Shown one piece after another: positions 1 to 5,748 of a stretch of DNA of 10,781 nucleotides (position 1 is the stretch's first letter; every line of letters starts with the position of its first letter). Under the pieces are notes generated by a model. The model saw only the letters and a list, made by a program, of their open reading frames with translations, did no database searches and was not told the DNA's origin. The DNA lies in NCBI GenBank assembly GCA_038253555.1, contig JBBSGZ010000131.1, positions 1 to 10,781 of the forward strand, read 5' to 3'. The DNA comes from JALYUA01 sp038253555 (GTDB lineage Bacteria > Acidobacteriota > Thermoanaerobaculia > UBA5066 > Gp7-AA6). The position numbers and the translations under genes were made by a program.

Positions 1-384
1 CGAGCAGTACACGGAGCCGTTCAGCACGGTCCTGACCACGGCGTCGAATCCGTTCGGCGTCAGGTCCTCGGCGGGCACGAGGAAGTTGCCGGCGGCGTTG
101 TTGACGAGGCCGTCGACTTTTCCGAACCGTTCGATCGCCCGCGAGACGAGCGCCTTGACCTTCTCGGGCTCGCGCACGTCGGCGGCGAAGGCCTCGACCT
201 CTCCGCCCTCTCCCGCGCCCGCGCGGATCTCGAGGACGGCCGCCGCAAGGCGGTCGGCGCGGCGGCCGGCAATCGTCACTTTTGCCCCGCGCGCCGCAAA
301 CGAGGACGCCATGGCGAGGCCGAGGCCGCTTCCTCCTCCCGTCACGAGGATCGATCGTCCGGCCAGGACGCGCGAGTCGAACAT
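1..384 (-). CDS. SDR family oxidoreductase, 2,4-dienoyl-CoA-reductase-like (C-terminus beyond window)
   Basis: N-terminal 128 residues of a short-chain dehydrogenase/reductase; the gene continues past the left edge, so the catalytic Tyr/Lys region is not visible. Seen: the nucleotide-binding TGGGSGLG motif at residues 15-22, an acidic residue pair near the end of the fourth strand (ADV, 68-70), and NNAAGNF at 95-101. The stretch NGFDAVVRTVLNGSVYCS at the end, together with AAGNF, resembles the 2,4-dienoyl-CoA reductase branch of the SDRs, which reduces unsaturated fatty acyl-CoA intermediates with NADPH. That assignment is by pattern recall. The ATG at 384 is preceded by GGAGG with a 5-nt spacer (390-394), a good ribosome binding site. 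It is divergent from the intradiol dioxygenase, with only 48 nt between the two start codons. SDR family is near certain; the substrate is a moderate guess. Confidence 0.85.
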   Translation of the reverse strand, partial: MFDSRVLAGRSILVTGGGSGLGLAMASSFAARGAKVTIAGRRADRLAAAVLEIRAGAGEGGEVEAFAADVREPEKVKALVSRAIERFGKVDGLVNNAAGNFLVPAEDLTPNGFDAVVRTVLNGSVYCS

Positions 385-403
385 TTGGACCTCCAGCGCG
401 GCG

Positions 404-427
404 TAGACTGTCACAAAAAGAGGGAGG
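404..427 (+). promoter_or_regulatory. Possible -10 hexamer and Shine-Dalgarno for the dioxygenase
   Basis: TAGACT at 404-409 matches a TAnnnT -10 box, and GGAGG at 423-427 lies 5 nt before the ATG at 433. No convincing -35 sits 17 nt upstream; TTGGAC at 385-390 is only 13 nt away and overlaps the divergent gene's leader. The ribosome binding site is firm and decides the ATG at 433 over the upstream TTG at 385. The promoter is tentative. Confidence 0.45.
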
Positions 428-432
428 AACTC

Positions 433-1041
433 ATGCTGGATCGCCGTGCCGTCCTGCGATCTCTTCTTGCCGCGCCCGCGACGCTTTTCGCCGGGGGCCG
501 GTTCGCCGAGGGCGGCTCAGGGACCTGCGCCCCGACGTCTTCGGATGTCGCCGGACCCTTCTACCTGCCGGGCGCTCCTCGCCGTCTGCAGGTCGCGGGA
601 AAGGCCGAGCCGGGCGAGCGCATCGCGATTCGAGGCAGGGTGCTGTCGGGCGACTGCCGCACTCCCCTCGCGGGCGCCCTCCTGGACGTCTGGCAGGCGG
701 ACGCGAAAGGGGAGTACCACGGGAAGGAGGAGCAGTACCGCCTCCGCGGCCAGATTGTGACCGGGGCGGATGGAACGTACGAGCTCCACTCCATCCGGCC
801 GGGCAACTACAAGCAGGAGAACGGCTGGCGGCCGGCGCACATTCATTTCACCGTTTCGGGGCCCGGCCATGAGCCCGTCACGACGCAGCTCTACTTCCGC
901 GGCGATCCGTATCTCGGTCCCCATGACGCCTGTGGAAGCAAGTGCCACTCCGATGACGCCTCTCGCATCGTCGCGCTCGAGCCCGGCAGCGGAACGCTCA
1001 CCGGCCGTTTCGACGTGACGTTGAAGATCGCGAAAACCTGA
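433..1041 (+). CDS. Tat-exported intradiol ring-cleavage dioxygenase
   Basis: A 202-residue non-haem Fe(III) dioxygenase of the protocatechuate 3,4-/catechol 1,2-dioxygenase family, which inserts O2 between the two hydroxylated carbons of a catechol-type ring. Seen: all four family iron ligands by pattern, namely Y95 (AKGEYHG), Y126 (RPGNYKQ), H136 and H138 (RPAHIHF), plus conserved R133. The N-terminus DRRAVLRS followed by a hydrophobic stretch (9-21) is a twin-arginine signal, so the folded, metal-loaded enzyme is probably exported or lipid-anchored nearby. Four cysteines (C32, C75, C167, C171) could form disulfides outside the cytoplasm. It is shorter than cytosolic catechol dioxygenases (about 300 residues) and close to single protocatechuate-dioxygenase subunits. 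The start is the ATG at 433, with a strong Shine-Dalgarno 5 nt upstream. No other aromatic-pathway genes are adjacent, so the substrate is unknown. Confidence 0.9.
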   Translation: MLDRRAVLRSLLAAPATLFAGGRFAEGGSGTCAPTSSDVAGPFYLPGAPRRLQVAGKAEPGERIAIRGRVLSGDCRTPLAGALLDVWQADAKGEYHGKEEQYRLRGQIVTGADGTYELHSIRPGNYKQENGWRPAHIHFTVSGPGHEPVTTQLYFRGDPYLGPHDACGSKCHSDDASRIVALEPGSGTLTGRFDVTLKIAKT

Positions 1042-1088
1042 CGCCGCCGCCCACCGGGACGGGCACGGCCGGAAGTCGAGAGGTTCCG

Positions 1089-1104
1089 AAAAGAGGCCCT
1101 CTTA
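1089..1104 (-). terminator. Weak hairpin at the end of the S9 peptidase gene, between convergent genes
   Basis: On the minus strand the stop codon TAA runs into AAGAG-GGC-CTCTT followed by two more T residues, so the hairpin overlaps the stop codon. The stem has only five base pairs and the T run is short. It could act weakly in both directions between the convergent dioxygenase and peptidase genes. The rest of the 60-nt gap (1042-1101) shows only a loose CGGAA/TTCCG pairing around 1070-1088. Confidence 0.3.
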
Positions 1105-3087
1105 CCGGGGACCTTCGGATCGTCCGGCGTGCGGTCCCTTCAGGTACCTGTCGAACCACGCCACGAGGCGGGTATCGCGGTCGATCTGGTGTTTCGGGTC
1201 GCGAATCGAGTGCCCTTCGTTCTCGTAGATCACGAGGGACGTGGGAACCCCGAGCGTCTTCAACGCGTGCCAGAACTCGTAACCCTGCGGCGTCGGGACC
1301 TCGGAGTCGCGGTCGCCATGAAGGACGAGCGTGGGGGTCTTCACTTTCTTGATGAACGTGATCGGCGACGACTTCGCGTACACGTCGGGATCGTCGTAGA
1401 CGGACGCGCCGAAGAAGGGGATCAGCCACTGGTCGATGCGGTTCTGCCCGTAATAGCTTTGCCAGCTGACGATCCCCGCGCCCGCGACCGCCGCCGCGTA
1501 CCGGTCGGTCTGTGTCACGGCCCACATGGTCATGTAACCGCCGTAGCTCCATCCGCAGATGCCGAGGCGTTTCGGGTCGATCGGCGCGGCGGCCAGGGCG
1601 GCGTCCACGCCGCGCTGGATGTCCCGCAAATCGCCGTACCCGAAGTCCTTGATGTTTCCCGCGGTGAAGGCCTCGCCCTGCCCGTAGCTTCCTCGGGGGT
1701 TCGGCAGGAAAACGAAATAGCCCTGGCTCGGCAGAAGGGCCGTCCAGTGGGAAGGCCAGCCCGCCGTCGACGCTGACGACGGGCCGCCATGCACCACGAC
1801 CACCATCGGGTGTTTTTTCGACGCGTCGAAGGCGAGGGGAGAGAGAAGCCAGCCCTGGACGCGCGCGCCGTCGCTGTCCCAGGAAATGTTGCGCGCCTCG
1901 CCCCACACCGGGGAGACGCCCGCGTTGACGCGGGTCAGCGGATTCCACCGCCCGATCGGACCCGCGACGACCTCCGGCGGATGACGGAAAGACGACCGGA
2001 CCGCGGCGGATGCCCCGCCGCGCGCGGCGATCGTGAAGCTCCGGATCGCCGCGGGCCCGCGCCAGACGGTGGTGACCGCGCCGGCCGCGTCGAGCGTGGC
2101 GATCCCCTGGTCGCCTTCGACGTGCTCGGTGAAGAGGATCTCCTCGGGCGAGCGCCAGAAGAGCGCGGTCGCCGAGGCCTTCATCCCGGCGGTCCGGTTC
2201 TGCGGCGCGCCCCCGGCGGCGGGGACCGTCCAGATGTCGCCGCCCGTCGACCCCTCGTCGCTCATGAGCCCGTGGATCACGGCGATGCGCGAGCCGTCCG
2301 GAGACCAGCGGGGGCACGCGATCTGGAGCGGCGGCTTCCAGAGGCTCCGGGCCGCACCGCCGTCGGCGGGCACGACGTAGAGCTGCGCGATCCAGTAGTT
2401 GTTGGTGCCCGATCCCTCCGCCGCTTCGGCGGCGAACGATCGCCCGTCCGGAGACCAGTCGTAGTCGTAGACGTAGAGGTTCGCAGGCGAGACTTCGCGG
2501 ACCTTACCCGTCGCGAGGTCCGCGACGGCGATGCGGCGTTCCTCGACGGTTTCCGCGACCACTCCGGAGTCCGGTTTGTAGGCTGTCAGCGCTCCCTGTT
2601 CCTGGGAGGAGCCGGCGACGAACAGGAAAGCGATCGAGCGGCCGTCCGGCGACCAGCGCGGATCATGAAGCTGGCCCTGCACCTTCGTGAGCTGCCGCGG
2701 GGGTCCGCCGGCCGCGGAGGCGATCCAGACCTGCGCCTGTCCTGCCTTTGCCGCGTCGGAAAGGAAGGCGAGGCGCTTCCCGTCCGGAGACCAGACGGGA
2801 TGGTGTTCGTCGTGCGCCCGGCCGTCCGCGGCGCCCGTAACTCGCCTGGAGGCGCCGGCAACCGCGCCGACCTCTGCCGTCTCGATGGCCGCGAGGTTCC
2901 AGGCCCCCCGGCGGTCCTTGATCTTCTTGACCCAGGCGACCCGCGAGCCGTCAGGAGAGATCGCGACCTGGGCGAACTCCTGGACGTCCATCAGCCGCGT
3001 GACCAGGCTCTCGAGCTCGGGCTTTTCCGCCGCAAGGGCGGGCATCGCGCTCACGAGGGCGGCGGCGGCCAGGAGCAGATTTTTCAT
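1102..3087 (-). CDS. Secreted S9 family peptidase (prolyl oligopeptidase / acylaminoacyl-peptidase type)
   Basis: A 661-residue serine peptidase of the S9 family that cleaves short peptides, likely in the periplasm or outside. Seen: a Sec signal peptide (MKNLL start, hydrophobic core, ALA-A near residue 20). It is followed by an N-terminal propeller with five TolB/PD40-like repeats carrying SPDG at residues 44-47, 100-103, 146-149, 212-215 and 262-265. The alpha/beta-hydrolase domain starts near residue 420. The nucleophile is S514 in GWSYGGYM, the acid D594 in HGDRDSEVP, and the base H626 in NEGHSIRDP, so the triad is intact. The reading frame is open for 29 more codons upstream of the chosen ATG, but that stretch is a polyproline artefact of the G-tract on the other strand. 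The ATG at 3087 starts the signal peptide directly. No Shine-Dalgarno is visible; a TATTCT box sits 6 nt upstream. It is probably transcribed separately from the aldehyde dehydrogenase gene. Confidence 0.93.
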   Translation of the reverse strand: MKNLLLAAAALVSAMPALAAEKPELESLVTRLMDVQEFAQVAISPDGSRVAWVKKIKDRRGAWNLAAIETAEVGAVAGASRRVTGAADGRAHDEHHPVWSPDGKRLAFLSDAAKAGQAQVWIASAAGGPPRQLTKVQGQLHDPRWSPDGRSIAFLFVAGSSQEQGALTAYKPDSGVVAETVEERRIAVADLATGKVREVSPANLYVYDYDWSPDGRSFAAEAAEGSGTNNYWIAQLYVVPADGGAARSLWKPPLQIACPRWSPDGSRIAVIHGLMSDEGSTGGDIWTVPAAGGAPQNRTAGMKASATALFWRSPEEILFTEHVEGDQGIATLDAAGAVTTVWRGPAAIRSFTIAARGGASAAVRSSFRHPPEVVAGPIGRWNPLTRVNAGVSPVWGEARNISWDSDGARVQGWLLSPLAFDASKKHPMVVVVHGGPSSASTAGWPSHWTALLPSQGYFVFLPNPRGSYGQGEAFTAGNIKDFGYGDLRDIQRGVDAALAAAPIDPKRLGICGWSYGGYMTMWAVTQTDRYAAAVAGAGIVSWQSYYGQNRIDQWLIPFFGASVYDDPDVYAKSSPITFIKKVKTPTLVLHGDRDSEVPTPQGYEFWHALKTLGVPTSLVIYENEGHSIRDPKHQIDRDTRLVAWFDRYLKGPHAGRSEGPR

Positions 3088-3093
3088 GGCTGG

Positions 3094-3099
3094 AGAATA
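3094..3099 (-). promoter_or_regulatory. TATTCT, candidate -10 box for a leaderless S9 peptidase mRNA
   Basis: On the minus strand TATTCT ends 6 nt before the ATG at 3087, and no Shine-Dalgarno lies between. The position where a -35 would be expected (about 3117-3122) is C-rich and does not match a consensus. The box is read from its position and from similar boxes before moaD, mgtE, tetR and ispH. Confidence 0.4.
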
Positions 3100-3103
3100 T
3101 GAC

Positions 3104-3136
3104 GGGAGGGGGAGGGGAGGCGGGGGAGGCGGGGGG
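3104..3136 (+). repeat. Dense G-tract with quadruplex potential upstream of the S9 peptidase
   Basis: Runs of G of length 3, 5, 4, 5 and 6 occur within 33 nt, separated by one to a few bases, which satisfies the usual four-run quadruplex pattern several times over. The G-rich strand is the template strand for the peptidase gene, just upstream of its candidate -10 box. A local duplication is visible: AGGCGGGGG followed by AGGCGGGGGG. Confidence 0.6.
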
Positions 3137-3138
3137 AG

Positions 3139-3159
3139 GCGAACGGCGAAGGGCGAAGT
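3139..3159 (+). repeat. Three GCGAAnn heptamers, fragment of a dispersed repeat
   Basis: GCGAACG, GCGAAGG and GCGAAGT stand head to tail. The 15-mer GAACGGCGAAGGGCG at 3141-3155 recurs exactly at 7916-7930 within the larger heptamer array. It lies in the 132-nt gap between the aldehyde dehydrogenase stop and the peptidase start. Confidence 0.6.
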
Positions 3160-3208
3160 CGGGAAGGGCACCATCCAGGGAATGGGGAATCGGCACGATC
3201 ACTTTCGA

Positions 3209-3222
3209 GCGCCCAGCGCCTA
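3209..3222 (-). repeat. TAGGCGCTGGGCGC element at the end of the aldehyde dehydrogenase gene
   Basis: On the minus strand this 14-mer begins with the TAG stop codon of the aldehyde dehydrogenase. A 13/14 match (TAGGCGCCGGGCGC, 5747 down to 5734) likewise begins with the TAG stop codon of mgtE, and related copies of both orientations lie at 5642-5731. Confidence 0.55.
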
Positions 3223-4683
3223 CGTCAAATCCACCCACACGCTCTTGACCTCGGTGTACGCCTCGAGCGCGTAGTGGCCGCGCTCGCGCCCGAAGCCGGA
3301 CTGTTTGTATCCCCCGAACGGGAGACCCGGATCGTAGAAATTGTACGTGTTGATCCAGACCGTGCCCGCCTTGAGGGCCTTCGCGGTGCGGAGGGCCTTC
3401 TTGATGTCGCGCGACCAGACGGCAGCGGCGAGCCCGTAGATGGTGCCGTTCCCCACGGCGACCGCGTCCGCCTCGTCCTTGAACGTCAGGGTGGCCAGCA
3501 CCGGGCCGAAGATCTCCTCGCGCGCGATCGTCATGTCGGGCGTGACGCCGTCGAACACCGTCGCCTCGAAAAAGGCGCCCTTGCCCCCGACCGCGGCGCG
3601 GTTGCCCCCGGCGACGAGCTTCGCCCCTTCGGCCTTCCCTGTCTCGACGTAGCGGGCGACGTTGTCTCGCTGCTTCTCGGACACGAGCGAACCCAGGCGC
3701 GTCTTCGGGTCCAGCGGGTCGGCGGGCGTCATCTTGCGGGCGCGTTCCGTGACCTTCTCCATCAGGGCGTCGTGCACCGACTCCTCGACTAAGAGGCGCG
3801 AGCCTGCGGAGCAGAGCTCTCCCTTGCCGTAAAAGATCGCGTTGATCGCGCCCCGCGCCGCGGCGTCGAGATCCGCGTCGGCGAAGACCACGTTCGGGGA
3901 TTTTCCGCCGAGCTCCATAGAAACCCGCTTCAGGGTCCCGGCGGCGGCCCGGAGTATCGACTTGCCCGTTTCGGTCTCGCCGGTGAACGAAATCTTGTCG
4001 ATCCCGGGATGCTCCGCCATGGCCGCTCCGACGGTCGCGCCGGGTCCGGGAACGACGTTGAACGCTCCGGGCGGCAGTCCCGCCTCGGCGAGGAGCTCGG
4101 CGAAGAGCAGCGCCGTGAGCGGTGTGACGGACGCGGGCTTCAAGACGACGGTGTTTCCGAGCGCGAGGGCCGGCGCAATCTTCCACATGGCCTGCAGGAG
4201 CGGAAAGTTCCACGGCGTGATGGCGCCGACGACGCCGACCGGCTCGCGGAGCGTCATCAAAAGCGCGTCGTTGCGGGAGGGAAACGTGTCGCCGTAGAGC
4301 TTGTCGGCCGACTCGCCGAAGTACGCGAGGCACTCGGCCGCGGCGGGGACGTCGATTTTCGCCGACTCGAAAATCGGTTTGCCGTTGTCCAGAGTCTCGG
4401 TCCGGCCGAACGACTCGGCCCGCGACGCGAGGAAGTCGGCGGCGCGCAGCAGGATCCGCCCGCGCTGCCGCGGCTTCATCGCCGCCCAGGGCCCGCCCTC
4501 GAACGCCTTGCGGGCGGCCGCGACGGCGCTGTCGAGGTCCTCGAGTCCCGCCTCGGACACCCGGGCAAGCGTCTCGCCCGTCGCGGGATTGGTCGTCTCG
4601 AAGGTCTTTCCCGAGGCGGAGGGTCGGAACGCCCCGTCGATGAACAGGCCGGTCTTCAGGTTCGATTCGGTGGCGACGGACAT
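3220..4683 (-). CDS. NAD(P)-dependent aldehyde dehydrogenase
   Basis: A complete 487-residue aldehyde dehydrogenase oxidising an aldehyde to its acid with NAD(P)+ in the cytoplasm. Seen: PWNFPL with N159, LKPASVTPLT for cofactor binding (181-190), FTGETETGKSI (233-243), the general base E257 in MELGGKSPN, the nucleophile C291 in KGELCSAGSR, EEIFGPVL, and a C-terminal PFGGYKQSGFGRE motif. These are the hallmarks of the betaine/phenylacetaldehyde-type superfamily and the length is typical. The sequence just before C291 is GKGEL rather than the commoner GQ.C form, a mild variant. The start at ATG 4683 has GGAG 5 nt upstream. It lies 77 nt downstream of the enoyl-CoA hydratase on the same strand and is probably co-transcribed with it. 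The stop TAG is supplied by a dispersed repeat. The specific aldehyde cannot be told from sequence. Confidence 0.94.
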   Translation of the reverse strand: MSVATESNLKTGLFIDGAFRPSASGKTFETTNPATGETLARVSEAGLEDLDSAVAAARKAFEGGPWAAMKPRQRGRILLRAADFLASRAESFGRTETLDNGKPIFESAKIDVPAAAECLAYFGESADKLYGDTFPSRNDALLMTLREPVGVVGAITPWNFPLLQAMWKIAPALALGNTVVLKPASVTPLTALLFAELLAEAGLPPGAFNVVPGPGATVGAAMAEHPGIDKISFTGETETGKSILRAAAGTLKRVSMELGGKSPNVVFADADLDAAARGAINAIFYGKGELCSAGSRLLVEESVHDALMEKVTERARKMTPADPLDPKTRLGSLVSEKQRDNVARYVETGKAEGAKLVAGGNRAAVGGKGAFFEATVFDGVTPDMTIAREEIFGPVLATLTFKDEADAVAVGNGTIYGLAAAVWSRDIKKALRTAKALKAGTVWINTYNFYDPGLPFGGYKQSGFGRERGHYALEAYTEVKSVWVDLT

Positions 4684-4708
4684 GAAAACTCCGGAGGTCC
4701 CGCCTCCC

Positions 4709-4734
4709 GGTCTCCGGCGTCAGCCGGCGAGACC
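4709..4734. repeat. Bulged hairpin between the hydratase and aldehyde dehydrogenase genes
   Basis: On the minus strand GGTCT and AGACC form the outer stem and CCGGC/GCCGG the inner stem around a TGAC loop, with a 2-nt bulge. No T run follows on the minus strand, so it is not a normal intrinsic terminator. It would lie in the mRNA just upstream of the aldehyde dehydrogenase ribosome binding site and could affect message stability or translation. Confidence 0.4.
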
Positions 4735-4759
4735 TGAAAACCGGGACTGAAAGCCGGGG
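4734..4759 (+). repeat. Tandem 13-nt direct repeat after the hydratase stop codon
   Basis: CTGAAAACCGGGA (4734-4746) is followed directly by CTGAAAGCCGGGG (4747-4759), matching at 11 of 13 positions. It fills the space between the hydratase stop codon and the hairpin. Confidence 0.55.
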
Positions 4760-4760
4760 G

Positions 4761-5597
4761 CTACCTGGCTTTGAACTTCGGGACTCGCTTTTCCTGGTTG
4801 GCCGCGATTCCTTCCTTGGCGTCGTCGCTCTGGAAGAGAAGCTGCTGCATCTCGCGCTCGAGCGACAGCGCGGACTCGAGCGGCAGGTCCCACCCGCTCT
4901 GCACGGACCGCTTGATCCGGCCTACCGCCTTTGCGGCCTTGTTGGGCGGCACGAACTGGCGGGCGTAGTCCATGATCTGCTGCCACCACTCTTCCACGTT
5001 CGCGTCGATCACCTGGTTGACGACGCCGAGGTCGAGCGCCTCCTCGAACGAGAAGGTGTTGCCCGTCACCATCAATTCGATCGCCTTGGATTTGCCGACC
5101 ATCTTCGCCAGGCGCGCGGTGCCGCCCGTTCCGGGAAGAACTCCGAGCGTCACCTCCGGAAGGCCGATCTTGCCGGCGTCCTTGCGGGCGATCCGCAGGT
5201 CCGCGGCCATGGCGATCTCGAGTCCGCCGCCGACCGTGTGGCCGTTCAAGGCCGCGATCACCAGCTTGGGCGTGTGCTCCAGCCGGAGAAGAGTCTCGTT
5301 GGCGTGCAGACAGAAGAAGTACTTGAACCCGGGGGTGACCGCGTTCAGCATCCCGATGTTGGCGCCCGCGGAGAAGAACCGGTCGCCCTTCCCCCGCAGC
5401 ACGATGACGTGGACGTCGTCGTCGAAGCGGGCCCGGAGGATCGCCTCGTCGAGCTGCCGCATCATGGCGTAGGTGTAGGTGTTGGCCGGCGGGTCGTCCA
5501 TCTCGATGACGGCGATTCCGTCTTCGGCCCGGTAATTGACGACCGTGTGGTCCAGCTCGGCGCTCGTCCAGTCTCGGGTTTTCGCGGGGGTGCTCAT
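4761..5597 (-). CDS. Enoyl-CoA hydratase/isomerase (crotonase) family protein
   Basis: A 278-residue crotonase-fold enzyme, expected to add water to, or isomerise, an enoyl-CoA in fatty-acid or aromatic-acid catabolism. Seen: the first oxyanion-hole segment RFFSAGANIGML, the second in NGHTVGGGLEIAMAAD, and both acidic residues that true hydratases use, E127 (GGGLEIA) and E148 (GLPEVTLGVLPG). This argues for hydratase activity rather than a Glu-less family member. The C-terminal helices run from about residue 195. There are about 20 extra residues before the usual first strand, including DWTSAELDHTVV. A longer start at ATG 5615 is possible, but the ATG at 5597 has GAGGAGG just upstream and is preferred. 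It is followed after 77 nt by the aldehyde dehydrogenase and probably starts that transcript; the 147-nt gap to mgtE holds an inverted repeat. The substrate is not determined. Confidence 0.9.
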   Translation of the reverse strand: MSTPAKTRDWTSAELDHTVVNYRAEDGIAVIEMDDPPANTYTYAMMRQLDEAILRARFDDDVHVIVLRGKGDRFFSAGANIGMLNAVTPGFKYFFCLHANETLLRLEHTPKLVIAALNGHTVGGGLEIAMAADLRIARKDAGKIGLPEVTLGVLPGTGGTARLAKMVGKSKAIELMVTGNTFSFEEALDLGVVNQVIDANVEEWWQQIMDYARQFVPPNKAAKAVGRIKRSVQSGWDLPLESALSLEREMQQLLFQSDDAKEGIAANQEKRVPKFKAR

Positions 5598-5641
5598 GGT
5601 GCCTCCTCGACGCATCGTCGAACGGGGGAGGATATCAAATG

Positions 5642-5748
5642 GTAGGCGCTGGGGGTTGGGCGGGAGGCGCTGGGCGACGCCGAAGTCGCGGGTCCGGGGA
5701 GGTGCAATCTCCGCCCCGGCGCCCAGCGCCTCAGCGCCCGGCGCCTAC
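5642..5748. repeat. Nested inverted repeat of GGCGCTGGG-type units between mgtE and the hydratase
   Basis: GTAGGCGC at 5642-5649 pairs with GCGCCTAC at 5741-5748, and the 12-mer AGGCGCTGGGCG at 5665-5676 pairs exactly with 5720-5731, leaving a 43-nt inner loop. The right arm contains two tandem units (GCGCCCAGCGCCT and GCGCCCGGCGCCTA), and the latter includes the mgtE stop codon. Without a T run it is not a standard terminator. The 13-mer GCGCCCAGCGCCT also occurs at 3209-3221, so this is a dispersed element. Confidence 0.65.

Noticed and set aside
385..432. A TTG start for the dioxygenase at 385
   Set aside because: It would put 16 polar residues before the Tat signal and bypass a strong Shine-Dalgarno placed for the ATG at 433.
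1789..3102. A 437-codon plus-strand frame antisense to the S9 peptidase
   Set aside because: The opposite strand has the signal peptide, propeller repeats and catalytic triad; this frame is Arg/Asp/Gly-rich without structure.
3088..3174. A 29-residue polyproline extension of the S9 peptidase
   Set aside because: It encodes the complement of the G-tract; the signal peptide begins at the downstream ATG.
2951..4333. A 460-codon minus-strand frame overlapping aldehyde dehydrogenase and peptidase in another frame
   Set aside because: It crosses two real genes out of frame and has low-complexity Arg-rich composition.
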